A stretch of DNA of 64,000 nucleotides from JANXQZ01 sp038225555 (GCA_038225555.1 JBBRRB010000002.1:124001-188000), one strand, 5' to 3'; counted from the first letter of the stretch, positions 34,044 to 42,928 are shown. Translations and numbers: made by a program. The notes: generated by a model from the letters alone, not told the origin.

Positions 34044-35171
34044 ATGACAAGAAATGGCGATCTATTTCCCGTCCGCGACCGCCAAGCTGAGAACGCAATT
34101 GTTTTTATTCATGGATTCAACGGTCACCCGCATACCTGGGGCCGTTTCCCAGACCTGCTATCAATCGATCCGGAACTTCGAGATTGGGATATCTGGCACT
34201 TTGGATATAAGAGCGTCGAGTTTCACACTCCGCTGACCACAAACCATACCCACATAGGTGAGATCGCCCTATATTTGTCATTGGGCCTGCACAGCGAGCT
34301 AAGCCACTCCAAGAGAATCGCACTGATCGCGAGCAGCAGCGGTGGTCTCATCGCGCAACGGGCGCTGCTCGATTCGACCGAGTTGTTGAATCGCCTGAGC
34401 CACCTGTTCCTGTTCGCCACACCGAGCGCGGGTTTCGCTCACTGGACTCGTGTAGTTCCTCTTGGGTTAGTTCCTTTTATCGCCGACACTGACCCTCGTG
34501 GCAAGTTCATTTTGAAGCTTCGGAAGGACTGGAACGATCGTTTTGGTCCCGACGAGGTACCTTTCTTCTTCCGTACAATTGCTGCCACCGAAGACTCTCA
34601 AATAGCTATCGATTCGACGTTGATTCCGTTTCCAGAGCGTTATAGGGATAGGGCTGCAGGTCGACATATTTCGGTTATTCAACCGGAGTCGAATCAAGCT
34701 GATTGTTTCAAGATCGTTAAGAAGGGGCTGCTCTCGCAGGAACAGCAGAATCTGAAGACAAATACTTTCGATGTCTTTCTGTCTTATCACTCTCCGGATC
34801 TGGATGAAGTTAAGAAAATTTCCTTCGGTCTAAGGGCCCTTGGACTCGTGCCGTGGTTCGACAAAGAACAGTTGCAGCCAGGGCGGCTCTGGCAAACTGC
34901 GCTGAGCGAGGAGATTGCGAAAGCAAAAACGGCGGCAGTATTCGTTGGCAAGTCCGGCATTGGCCCCTGGCAAGATCAGGAGCAGAGGTGGGCTTTGGAG
35001 CAATTCGCCCAACGCGGCTCGAGTGTAATCCCGGTGCTCTTGCCCGACGCCACCGCGGTCCCCAATCTTCCTGAGAGCCTGGAGAAGTTTACTTGGGTTG
35101 ATTTTCGAACCAACCATCCTGACCCCATGAAACAGCTCTACTGGGGAATTACCGGAAAAAGACTAGCCTAA
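34044..35171 (+). CDS. Alpha/beta-hydrolase-TIR fusion protein, candidate immune effector
   Basis: 375 residues, soluble. Residues about 15-230 form an alpha/beta-hydrolase: oxyanion motif IHGFNGH (22-28), nucleophile elbow ASSSGG with S98 in the G/A-x-S-x-G position, and a final HISVIQP with H208, the pattern of the PGAP1/DUF676-like hydrolases found in NLR proteins. Residues about 241-355 are a TIR domain: FDVFLSYHSPD, WFDKEQLQPG, and RWALEQF, whose E319 is where the catalytic NADase Glu of SARM1-like TIRs lies. The DNA is less GC-rich by eye than its neighbours. The function is inferred, not shown; it overlaps the convergent acyltransferase by nine bases. Confidence 0.85.
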   Translation: MTRNGDLFPVRDRQAENAIVFIHGFNGHPHTWGRFPDLLSIDPELRDWDIWHFGYKSVEFHTPLTTNHTHIGEIALYLSLGLHSELSHSKRIALIASSSGGLIAQRALLDSTELLNRLSHLFLFATPSAGFAHWTRVVPLGLVPFIADTDPRGKFILKLRKDWNDRFGPDEVPFFFRTIAATEDSQIAIDSTLIPFPERYRDRAAGRHISVIQPESNQADCFKIVKKGLLSQEQQNLKTNTFDVFLSYHSPDLDEVKKISFGLRALGLVPWFDKEQLQPGRLWQTALSEEIAKAKTAAVFVGKSGIGPWQDQEQRWALEQFAQRGSSVIPVLLPDATAVPNLPESLEKFTWVDFRTNHPDPMKQLYWGITGKRLA

Positions 35172-36182
35172 TATGATCTCCGACCGGGCAAGCATTCGAC
35201 CCCGCAGATACCGATTCGCTGGCTCTTCCACATACCGAAACACCACCGCCGATATCATCACCACCCAAGCCAAGTAAACGACTGCGAGCACCACGCCTGG
35301 AATCCAGGTAAGCAAGGGCGGTCCCACCCGCCGATACCACCAGAGCAGCGGTATATGCAGGATGTACATTGAGTAGCTTGCCTGGCCCAGAAACACGGCC
35401 AAGCGAGAGGATAGCCCGCCCGCCAGCAGTCCGCCCCCGAGCGCCAGACCCACCAACACCAGGGCGTTCAAAGGCCGCAGTGCAGAATTCAGATTGATGA
35501 AGCCGCCCAGAACTCCTGGATAGGCAATCAGCGTAGCACCAGACGCAAGTCCGGGAACGTAGAACCAGTGGCCACGTCCGGTCAGCGGGTTGCCTGACCG
35601 CAGGAGCAGATCCAGCGCACGGGCCGCCACAATGCCGATCACAAAATCGGATAAATGGAAGAGCGGCTTCCACGCATTCGGCACACTCAGCAGACGAAGG
35701 GCTCCAGGGATCAAGCAAGCTGCGACTGTAGCTGTCAGCACGCTGGTCCAACGCAAGCGGCCGAGAGCGATGGCGAAGAACGGAAAGCAGAGATAGAAGA
35801 ATATTTCACACGACAGCGACCATGCCGGCGCGTTCCAACTCACTGGCAGCAGTCCAGACCAGCCTTGCAGAACAAGCCCATAGTTGGTGAGGAGTCCGGG
35901 CTTGCCTGCCACGCGGCTTTCGAAGATGAACGGCAGCATTACCGCGAGGCTCAGGACGTATACGGGATATATGCGAGCGAATCGGCTGACGCCATAACGG
36001 AACAGGCTCGCACCGTTCCAGTCGGGTGCAGCGTGCGCCCGCGCCAGCACAAATCCGGAAAGGACGAAGAACATTCCAACCGCGAGGTATCCTCCCCTGA
36101 CGATGTTCGCCAGCTCGGGCGGCAGCGAGCGTGACCATTCTTCCAGCATCATGCCGCGACCGGTCAGATGATGCAGGATCAC
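35163..36182 (-). CDS. Membrane acyltransferase (OafA/YrhL-type, acyltransferase 3)
   Basis: 339 residues from GTG at 36182, with about ten membrane helices. The typical N-terminus (PALTGLRFILAIWVILHH) begins about 15-16 codons earlier, in frame, so this start truncates the first helix. The only upstream in-frame start is an unusual CTG (36230), and a TAA at 36278 blocks anything longer. Family members transfer acyl groups to surface polysaccharides using a His in helix 1 (HHLTG here) and R/Y motifs (RYGVSRFARIYPVYVLSL). Either the start is non-canonical or the gene has lost its start codon. Confidence 0.75.
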   Translation of the reverse strand: MILHHLTGRGMMLEEWSRSLPPELANIVRGGYLAVGMFFVLSGFVLARAHAAPDWNGASLFRYGVSRFARIYPVYVLSLAVMLPFIFESRVAGKPGLLTNYGLVLQGWSGLLPVSWNAPAWSLSCEIFFYLCFPFFAIALGRLRWTSVLTATVAACLIPGALRLLSVPNAWKPLFHLSDFVIGIVAARALDLLLRSGNPLTGRGHWFYVPGLASGATLIAYPGVLGGFINLNSALRPLNALVLVGLALGGGLLAGGLSSRLAVFLGQASYSMYILHIPLLWWYRRVGPPLLTWIPGVVLAVVYLAWVVMISAVVFRYVEEPANRYLRGRMLARSEIILG

Positions 36183-36283
36183 CCATATGGCAAGGATGAA
36201 CCGCAGTCCGGTAAGCGCCGGAAAATGCAGGCGTAAGGCCGCCCTAGTGACTGCTTGAGTTTCTGTTGCGATACCTTAATTCT

Positions 36284-36751
36284 ATGCGATTGCTTGCATT
36301 GTCCCTGTTGCTCGGTTCCATTCCCGCGTGGGCCGCTGACTCCCCTGACGAAATAGCCGCCATTAGAGTGGTTCAAAAGCTATTCGACGCCATGTCGGCC
36401 CACGATACCGAAGCCGCCAAACTCGTTCTCATTCCCGAAGGACGCATGGTCGCCGTTCGCGAGAATGGGACCGTTAGCGGTAGCACGCAGGAGCAGTTCG
36501 CCGCTCGGCTGAGCACGATCAAAGAGCCGATCCTCGAGCGCATGTGGAATCCCAAAGTTCTGGTGCAGGGCCGTATCGCTCAGGTCTGGGCCGAATACGA
36601 CTTCTGGAGAAGCGGCAAATTCAGCCATTGCGGAATCGATTCGGTCAGTCTGGTAAAAGCAGAAGAGGGCTGGAAGATCGCAGGCATCAGCTACACAATG
36701 CAGACCACTGCCTGCGCACCCAGCCCCCTCGGACCGCCGCCATTGAAATAA
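36284..36751 (+). CDS. Exported NTF2/SnoaL-like protein
   Basis: 155 residues from ATG at 36284 (signal peptide to about residue 19, MRLLALSLLLGSIPAWA). The mature part is an NTF2-like alpha+beta barrel: helix VVQKLFDAMSAHDTEAAKLV, then curved strands with AQVWAEYDFWRSGKFSHCGI and KIAGISYTMQ. Such domains bind small ligands or have small-molecule enzymatic roles; the ligand is unknown. It is divergent from the acyltransferase gene and is followed by paired palindromic repeats at 36754-36874. Confidence 0.75.
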   Translation: MRLLALSLLLGSIPAWAADSPDEIAAIRVVQKLFDAMSAHDTEAAKLVLIPEGRMVAVRENGTVSGSTQEQFAARLSTIKEPILERMWNPKVLVQGRIAQVWAEYDFWRSGKFSHCGIDSVSLVKAEEGWKIAGISYTMQTTACAPSPLGPPPLK

Positions 36752-36753
36752 AT

Positions 36754-36874
36754 GTGGGGCAGGCAATCCTGCCTGCAGCCGGCTTTCAGCCGGCCTTTGC
36801 ATGGGGACATACAGTTAACAAGGGGTTCTCTTCCGTGCAGCCGCCTTTCCAGACGGCAGGACTGCCTGCCCCAC
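36754..36874. repeat. REP-like palindromic repeats, copies 2 and 3, in inverted pair
   Basis: GTGGGGCAGGCAATCCTGCC starts the first copy (36754-36795, with GCCGGC-TTTCA-GCCGGC hairpin). The second copy ends in GCAGGACTGCCTGCCCCAC (about 36836-36874) and is in the opposite orientation, so the two could form one long hairpin. The roughly 40 bases between are not repetitive. This head-to-head layout is the BIME-type arrangement known for REPs. Confidence 0.85.
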
Positions 36875-36888
36875 AAGCGCTAGCCATC

Positions 36889-38021
36889 CTACGGCGTGAA
36901 GTCGCGGATTTTGGCAACAGTAGGCGCATCGAGTTTCTGCAGCAGCGCCACCACCAAGTCCACCATCCTGTCAAAGTCGCCGCGATTCATGATGCCGTTA
37001 TGAGCGTGAGTATACCGGACCGGCACCACCAGGTTCACCGTCGGTACTCCGCCGTTGCTCTTCTGGATTTCCGCCGAATCGTCTCCATAACCTTGAACCA
37101 GATCCAACTGAAGGGGCAGGTTCTTTCCCGCGGCCGTCGCCTTCACGAACTGGGTCAACTTGCGGTGGGGCAGCGCTGCGAATCGTATAGGAATATGCCA
37201 GGGCCCGCGCCCAGCTTGGCCTGCGTCTCTTCGGCCCGGCCTCCAAACACGTCTCCAGTGATCCCGCCTTCCAAAGCGATTCCGATGTCCGGCTTGATAG
37301 CGTCGCTCGCGGTGTGAGCGCCGCGCAGACCCACTTCCTCCTGAGTCGTGATCGCGTACACAATCTGATTCGCATGCGGCAGAGTTGCCATGCGGCGCAT
37401 AACTTCCACCACAACGCCGCACCCCACGCGGTCATCCCAACCCTTGCCCAGATAGTTGCCGGTGCCATTGAGAACCAGGAACGGAGAGTCGGGAGTTACC
37501 GGGTCGCCCGGTTCAATCCCCATCTCGCGAACCTCTGCCTCACTCTTCGCGCCAACATCGAGGAACAGCGAATCGCGCGGATACACCCGGTTTCGTTCAT
37601 CCAGCGGAACCACGTGGATGTCCCGAATTCCAGTTACCGCATGAACGGGCCCCTTCGATCCTAAAATGATCCAACGCTGATCCACCAGAGCCTGGTCGAG
37701 CCAGCCGCCGAGCATCTGCATAGTGAGCAGTCCCTTGGGGGTGACGCGGCGGATCATGCCACCCAACTCGTCCATGTGGGCGTCCACCATAATCCGTGGC
37801 CCCTGCGATCCTTGAGTGGCGATGATCGATCCCATTCCATCGAAGCGGATGGAAGCGGCAAACGGGGTCATGGCCTCGACCATAACCTTTCTGATTGGCT
37901 CCTCAAATCCTGGCGGACCCGGCGTGTCGGCGAGCGTTCGCAGTAGTTCAACGGTGCGATCCTGCGCGATGCAAGGAAAGATTCCTGTCAGGCATATAAG
38001 CCAAGTGATCTTAAATTTCAT
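36889..38021 (-). pseudogene. M42-family aminopeptidase/cellulase-type peptidase, frameshifted, exported
   Basis: Two frames together give a full M42 metallopeptidase (signal peptide 1-20, MKFKITWLICLTGIFPCIAQ). The first frame runs 38021 to about 37155 with VDAHMDELGGM (metal His/Asp), GKGWDDRVGCG and TTQEEVGLRGA (catalytic Glu pair). The family continues as ALPHRKLTQFVKATAAGKNL ... RYTHAHNGIMNRGDFDRMVD, which here lies in the other frame from about 37182 to 36889. One base is missing near 37176-37184 in the stretch reading TTCGCAGCGCTGCCCC. The final metal ligand (HAHNG) is beyond the break, so the product as read would be inactive. Confidence 0.8.
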
Positions 38022-38617
38022 AACAACTCCGGTGATAAATTCACAGCCGTAATCACCGGCCCCCAGGCATGCAGGCGCACGACGCTGATCGAAGCCGGGA
38101 AGATTTCCAGCCGATTGATGTGGTCGAGCGGCATGCCTGAGTAGTGCAGCAGGATAGCCTTGATCGCGTCGGCGTGGCTGAACACCGCTACGATTCCATC
38201 CCGATACTTGCCGGCCAGCCCAGCCAGAGCGGTGGCCATGCGAGTCTGCACCTCAGTGATAAGCTCACCGCCGGGCGCGCGCGAGCCGCTCCGAAACTGG
38301 CAGAAGGTTTTCCAATCCTCTCGCTGATCCAACTCGGAAATTAACATGCCGGACCATTGGCCGAAATCGAATTCAGCTAACGCAATGTCAGGCTGCACCG
38401 TCAATCCCAGCCGCTCGGCTAAGGGTGCGGCAGTCTCCCTAGTGCGTTCCAGTGGACTGCAGGCAATTGCGTCAATTTTCCAACGCGTCAAGCGATCGGG
38501 AAGTCCTGCGGCCTGACTGCGCCCGGTTTCGTTCAGATGAAGACCGGGCAGCCGGCCGGTTAACCGATGCCCCACAGCATCGGTAAGGCCGTGGCGAATG
38601 AGCAGAAAAGTAGTCAC
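38018..38617 (-). CDS. Histidine phosphatase superfamily protein (phosphoglycerate mutase-like)
   Basis: 199 residues. The catalytic LIRHG (H9) motif and GxSPLERTRETA block (ACSPLERTRET) are intact, with the acid/base Glu region LAEFDFGQWSG. This is the branch that holds CobC- or broad-specificity phosphoglycerate mutase-like phosphatases; substrate unknown. Its ATG end overlaps the peptidase start by four bases (ATGA), so the two were made from one transcript. Confidence 0.85.
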   Translation of the reverse strand: MTTFLLIRHGLTDAVGHRLTGRLPGLHLNETGRSQAAGLPDRLTRWKIDAIACSPLERTRETAAPLAERLGLTVQPDIALAEFDFGQWSGMLISELDQREDWKTFCQFRSGSRAPGGELITEVQTRMATALAGLAGKYRDGIVAVFSHADAIKAILLHYSGMPLDHINRLEIFPASISVVRLHAWGPVITAVNLSPELL

Positions 38618-38689
38618 CCCCCATTGTAAAAAGCTGAAACAGCGACTTGAGGAGAGCGTCCTCTGTTCTTGGTAAGTACCTTGGACGGA

Positions 38690-39289
38690 ATGAAGCTACT
38701 TATCTTCGGGCTGTCCATAAGTTCCTCCTGGCGCAACGGCCATGCAACCCTGTGGCGCGGACTCTGTGGAGCGCTGATTCGGCGGGGACATGAGGTCCAC
38801 TTCTTCGAGCGGGACGTTGCCTACTATGCACTCCACCGCGATCTGACTAAAATTCCGGGGGGGCGATTGCATCTCTATTCGTCCTGGGACGAGGTGCGGA
38901 AAGAAGCAGCCGATCAGTTGCGCGACGCGGATGTGGCGATTGTCACATCATACTGTCCCGGTGCCCTCCAAGCCACTGATCTGGCTCTGGGCTCCCAAGC
39001 AGGCGTGAAATGTTTCTACGATCTTGACACGCCGGTCACGCTCGATCGGCTGAAATCGGGCGAGCCTGTCGAATACATAGGACCGCGCGGACTCCGCGAT
39101 TTCGACCTCGTGCTTAGCTATACGGGCTACCCACGGATCGATTTCATCGAACACCGCTATTCGGACGACCCGACAAACTGCTGGATACCAAATCTTGCCT
39201 GCGCCCAGGCCATGCTGCGAAGCGCCGGCTTCGAAATCCTCGACCATCCCGAAGAGGAAGTCTTGATCTGCAGGAAGGCTAAACGATGA
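38690..39289 (+). CDS. Chimera: CgeB-like glycosyltransferase N-half joined to a methyltransferase C-terminus
   Basis: 199 residues from ATG at 38690. Residues 1 to about 150 match the start of a CgeB-type glycosyltransferase (IFGLSISSSWRNGHATLWRG ... DFDLVLSYTG). From residue 151 the sequence switches to YPRIDFIEHRYSDDPTN and ACAQAMLRSAGFEILDH, which I recognise as the last ~50 residues of the SAM-methyltransferase family TIGR04290, normally the next gene in such clusters. The junction at about 39125 is in frame. It is best explained by a deletion of over 1 kb between the two genes. Neither activity should survive. Confidence 0.8.
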   Translation: MKLLIFGLSISSSWRNGHATLWRGLCGALIRRGHEVHFFERDVAYYALHRDLTKIPGGRLHLYSSWDEVRKEAADQLRDADVAIVTSYCPGALQATDLALGSQAGVKCFYDLDTPVTLDRLKSGEPVEYIGPRGLRDFDLVLSYTGYPRIDFIEHRYSDDPTNCWIPNLACAQAMLRSAGFEILDHPEEEVLICRKAKR

Positions 39290-40107
39290 TCGAAGCGGCC
39301 ATGCTCTGGAACGAGCCGAACAACCTGTCTCATTGGGACTTCGAAATTGACCCGGAATGGCAAGTATTCGGCAGCATGGTGAAGTCGGCATCGAATGCAA
39401 TCAGTGCCGAAAATCCGCGAGTACCGTGCGTGCTGGGAGGTATCTCGCCCATCGACCCCCGCTTCGTCGAGCTGAATCACTGGCAAATCCACGAATGGCC
39501 GGAAAAGTTGGACGAAATTCGAGAAGTCACGGATTTGCCTTTATGGGTATCAGAGGTGGGCGTGTCCACTTTCGGGGCGGAGGAAGTGCAGCAGTTCGGC
39601 TTGAAACGCACCGCCGAGTTGCTGATTGCGCGTGCTCCCAGGATCCACTGGTATAGCTTGTACGACTTGCCGCGCGCGTGGCCCGCCACCACCCGTCATC
39701 GAGAGGCGGAAGGCTCCTCATACTACAGGCATTTTTATATGGGCCTGCTTTGCGAGGACGGAAGCCCAAAACTTGCCGCCAGCGAATTCTCGCGGTACAC
39801 CCCCGACCTCGGAATTTGTCAGTGGTTCCATTTCGAGGATCCGAGGTTGGATGACGCCGTCTGCGTCATGCGGGACATGGGAGTAAAGTACCTGAGAACT
39901 GGCCTGAGCTGGGCTGACAGTCATCGACCCGGCGCGGAAGCTTGGTTCGATTGTCAGGTGAGAGCGCTGGAACCATTCGACGTCACCGTAACGTTATGCT
40001 TCACGCCGGAATCCTGCGGCGTGCGTCCGAATCATACCAGCCCGCCTCAGAACGTCGAAGAATACGCGGAATTTTGCGGAAGGATTATACGTCGCTATGG
40101 GAATTGA
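39286..40107 (+). CDS. GH39-like beta-xylosidase-type protein with probable internal deletion
   Basis: 273 residues, overlapping the upstream stop by four bases (ATGA). MLWNEPNNLSHWD carries the acid/base Glu of clan GH-A (NEP), and WVSEVGVSTFG the nucleophile Glu. Later sequence (HWYSLYDLPRAWPATTRHRE, GICQWFHFEDPRLDD) is as in the glycan-cluster beta-xylosidase family. Compared with what I remember of that family, ISPIDPRFVE is joined directly to LNHWQIHEWP, with about 30 residues missing that hold the VDAVAVHGFP-type strand. Activity is doubtful. It runs 11 bases into the next gene. Confidence 0.7.
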   Translation: MIEAAMLWNEPNNLSHWDFEIDPEWQVFGSMVKSASNAISAENPRVPCVLGGISPIDPRFVELNHWQIHEWPEKLDEIREVTDLPLWVSEVGVSTFGAEEVQQFGLKRTAELLIARAPRIHWYSLYDLPRAWPATTRHREAEGSSYYRHFYMGLLCEDGSPKLAASEFSRYTPDLGICQWFHFEDPRLDDAVCVMRDMGVKYLRTGLSWADSHRPGAEAWFDCQVRALEPFDVTVTLCFTPESCGVRPNHTSPPQNVEEYAEFCGRIIRRYGN

Positions 40108-40870
40108 AACACCGCACTCCGGTTGGACCCCGATCCTGCTGGTGGTAGCGCATCCGGATGATGAAACCATCGGCGCGGGAATCCAGTTGATGCGCTGGGA
40201 CCCCTCCCGCGTCACCATCGTCCATGTCACCAATGGCAGCCCGCGCGATCTCCATGATGCTTCGGATCATGGGTTCAAAACCAGGGAGGATTATCTCCAC
40301 GAGCGCCGCCGCGAGTTGTATGCCGCCCTCGACATTGCCGGAATCAGGCCGGATCAGTGCATTGAATTTAAGTACGTAGACAAGGAAGCTTGGCTCAATA
40401 TCCCGGAGATCGCCGGGCGTCTAATGGCTCTGATGGAAGAACTTCGGCCTGGTATTGTTTACACGCACCCCTATGAAGGCGGCCACCCCGATCACGATTC
40501 GGTTGCCTTCGCTGTGGCTCAGGCCAGCCAAGTTCCAGTCATGGAATTCACGTCCTATCATGAGGGTCCCGCTGGCCTAATCACAGGTCAGTTCCTAGGG
40601 GGCGGAGAAACCGAGACCCTCGAATTTACCGAGGAGGAGAAAGCCAGGAAGAGAACGATGCTCCGATGCTTCCGATCCCAGCAGAATGTGCTGGCCGATT
40701 TTGCTATTGACGCCGAGAAATTCAGGCCTGCTCCTAAGTACGATTTCTTCAAACCTCCCCATTCGGGTGTTTTGCACTATGAAAAGCTTGGTTGGAACAT
40801 TTCCGGCGAAGAATGGCGGAAGAAAGGGGCTGAGGCACTCCAAGTGCTAGAAACACGACGGTCGTTATGA
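40097..40870 (+). CDS. PIG-L family N-acetylglucosaminyl deacetylase-like
   Basis: 257 residues. The zinc motif VAHPDDETIGAG (AHPDDE at 18-23) and a second HPDHDSVAFAV motif are intact. These enzymes remove acetyl from GlcNAc-linked lipids or sugars in the cytoplasm. The start lies 11 bases inside the xylosidase gene and the stop overlaps the glycosyltransferase start by four bases, so the cluster is tightly coupled. Confidence 0.88.
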   Translation: MGIETPHSGWTPILLVVAHPDDETIGAGIQLMRWDPSRVTIVHVTNGSPRDLHDASDHGFKTREDYLHERRRELYAALDIAGIRPDQCIEFKYVDKEAWLNIPEIAGRLMALMEELRPGIVYTHPYEGGHPDHDSVAFAVAQASQVPVMEFTSYHEGPAGLITGQFLGGGETETLEFTEEEKARKRTMLRCFRSQQNVLADFAIDAEKFRPAPKYDFFKPPHSGVLHYEKLGWNISGEEWRKKGAEALQVLETRRSL

Positions 40871-41964
40871 AACTTACGGTTCTAAGCGTGGCCTACCCTC
40901 TGACGCCGGTCGGGCCCGATGCAGTGGGCGGTTCGGAGCAGATCCTTACCTTGCTGGACGCTGCGATCACTCGCGCGGGACACCGATCTTTGGTGGTCGC
41001 ATGCGAGGGATCGGTGACTGAAGGAACCTTGCTCGCCACGCCCAAGTGGGAAGGTCCTCTCACAGACGACGTGCGGATCTGGGGCAGACAGCAGCATCAC
41101 ATTGCCATCGAGAAGGCGCTGAGGGAGTGGCAGGTGGATATCATCCACATGCACAGCCTCGATTTCCATTGTTATTTGCCTTCCGGCACTGCACCCTTGC
41201 TTGCGACTTTGCACTTGCCGCCGGACTGGTATCCAGCCAGCGTGTACAAGCTGAGGCGGCAGAATACATGGCTGCAATGCGTTTCCGAGTCCCAAACTCA
41301 ATGCTGTCCAGCGAGCGCCGCGATGCTCCAGCATATTGACAACGGGGTGGATATCAACCGCCTGAGCGTGAATTATGCCAAGCGCGACTTCGTGGTGACG
41401 CTCGGCAGGATCTGCCCGGAAAAGGGTTTACATCACGCGATCGAGGCCGCTAAAAGCGCAGGCATGCCTTTGCTGCTCGCTGGCGAGGTCTTCAAGTACG
41501 AGGCCCACGAGCAGTACTTCCAGAGCGAGATCCTGCCGCGACTCGATGAGCAACGCCGCTTTATCGGCCCAGCCGGCTTTCGTCGCAAGCGCCGGATGCT
41601 GACGCAGGCCAGGTGTCTGCTGATCCCGAGCCTCGTAGCGGAAACGAGTTCGCTGGTCGCCATGGAGGCTTTGGCCTGCGGCACTCCTGTGATCGCGTTT
41701 CCCTCCGGAGCGCTACCCGAGATCATTGAGGAGGGCAAGACGGGGTTCCTGGTACAGAACGAGCAAGAGATGGCAGATGCCATTAATCGAGTGAAGACGC
41801 TCGATCCCGAGGTCTGCAGGCGAACAGCTCGCGAGCGGTTCTCGGCTGCCCGGATGACCCGGCGCTACATGGAGCGTTATGCCGACCTGATGGCTCGCGC
41901 TGCCGTCCGCATGGCCCCGCAGGCGACCGCGGCTTCGGCTATGTCCTATGGCGACGGTCGTTGA
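40867..41964 (+). CDS. GT4-type glycosyltransferase
   Basis: 365 residues. GT-B fold: N-terminal domain with GGSEQILTLLDAAITRAGH, C-terminal GT4 domain with GRICPEKGLHHAIEAAKSAG and the donor-binding E-x7-E segment (ASLVAETSSLVAMEALACGT, then PVIAFPSGALPEIIEEGKTG). It should add a sugar from a nucleotide donor to a glycan or lipid acceptor at the inner membrane. It overlaps the previous gene by four bases and the next by 17. Confidence 0.87.
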   Translation: MKLTVLSVAYPLTPVGPDAVGGSEQILTLLDAAITRAGHRSLVVACEGSVTEGTLLATPKWEGPLTDDVRIWGRQQHHIAIEKALREWQVDIIHMHSLDFHCYLPSGTAPLLATLHLPPDWYPASVYKLRRQNTWLQCVSESQTQCCPASAAMLQHIDNGVDINRLSVNYAKRDFVVTLGRICPEKGLHHAIEAAKSAGMPLLLAGEVFKYEAHEQYFQSEILPRLDEQRRFIGPAGFRRKRRMLTQARCLLIPSLVAETSSLVAMEALACGTPVIAFPSGALPEIIEEGKTGFLVQNEQEMADAINRVKTLDPEVCRRTARERFSAARMTRRYMERYADLMARAAVRMAPQATAASAMSYGDGR

Positions 41965-42928
41965 AAAGATCGTAGATGTCGGTCGTCTGCGACAGATCCA
42001 GCCTGAATGGGATGATCTTTGGTCCCGGACACAGAATGCGACACCCTTCCAACATTCCGCATGGCTCCTGCCATGGTGGGACACCTTTGGGAGCGGCGAA
42101 CTGTTCAGCTTTGCCGTACGTCATGACAGGCAATTGACGGGACTGGGTTTGTTTTTTCTGCACACTTGGCAGAACAAACGACAACTGACGTTTCTTGGAA
42201 ACGGAGTGTCGGATTACTTGGACATACTGGGCGACGCATCTCTAATATTAGAAGGCATTGCTCTACACCGAGAAGCGTGGGATGTTTGCGACCTGCAAGA
42301 TCTGGCAGCCGATTCGTCCCTGCTCCGCACCGCTATCCCTGATCCGCTGCTCTCTAAAGTTTGCCCACAGTCTACTTGCAGTGCCATTTTCCTTCCGGAA
42401 GCTGTGGACAGTTTCCGCTCCGGTTTGCCGCATGGACTGAAACGCAATTTGCGGCGGTATGCGGCTCAGTTGAAGGCTGTCGGCAGTGTTGCCTATGAAA
42501 CGGCAACCTGCGGCAATGGCCAGAGTTTTATCGATGCATTGTTCGATCTCCATCAATCGCGGTGGGCGCTCAAGGGCGGTAAAGGATTGCTGGATGGCTC
42601 TGACCTGGAGCGTTTCCATCGCTGCGCGGCGGAAAACCTTTGGAAGCGAGGCCTGGTCCGCCTGCACGGTTTGCGACATTGCGGAAGCTTGATCGCTGTA
42701 GTCTACGCCTTCGTACATCGCCAGCGAGCCTACTGTTATCTGGGCGGTTTTGACCCTGCTTTCTCACGATTCAGCCCCGGCGCTTTGGTGCTCGCCTACG
42801 TGCTGGAAAAGGCGATTTCCGAAGGGGTCGCCGTCTTCGATTTCTTGCGCGGAGAAGAATCCTATAAGGCCGATTGGGGCGCTACGAAATCGGTTAGCAG
42901 CAGATTGCTCCTGTGGCAGGAACCTTGA
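41948..42928 (+). CDS. FemAB/GNAT-type N-acyltransferase (acetyltransferase 6-like)
   Basis: 326 residues, ATG at 41948 inside the end of the preceding gene. The N-terminal half is a GNAT-like domain (DLWSRTQNATPFQHSAWLLP; FSFAVRHDRQLTGLGLFF), and the C-terminal half has the FemAB-associated ALVLAYVLEKAISEGVAVFD FLRGEESYKADWG pattern. Such proteins acylate amino sugars or lipid-linked groups in exopolysaccharide systems. Here it comes after a deacetylase, which fits re-acylation of the freed amine; this is inference from order alone. Confidence 0.8.
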   Translation: MATVVEKIVDVGRLRQIQPEWDDLWSRTQNATPFQHSAWLLPWWDTFGSGELFSFAVRHDRQLTGLGLFFLHTWQNKRQLTFLGNGVSDYLDILGDASLILEGIALHREAWDVCDLQDLAADSSLLRTAIPDPLLSKVCPQSTCSAIFLPEAVDSFRSGLPHGLKRNLRRYAAQLKAVGSVAYETATCGNGQSFIDALFDLHQSRWALKGGKGLLDGSDLERFHRCAAENLWKRGLVRLHGLRHCGSLIAVVYAFVHRQRAYCYLGGFDPAFSRFSPGALVLAYVLEKAISEGVAVFDFLRGEESYKADWGATKSVSSRLLLWQEP

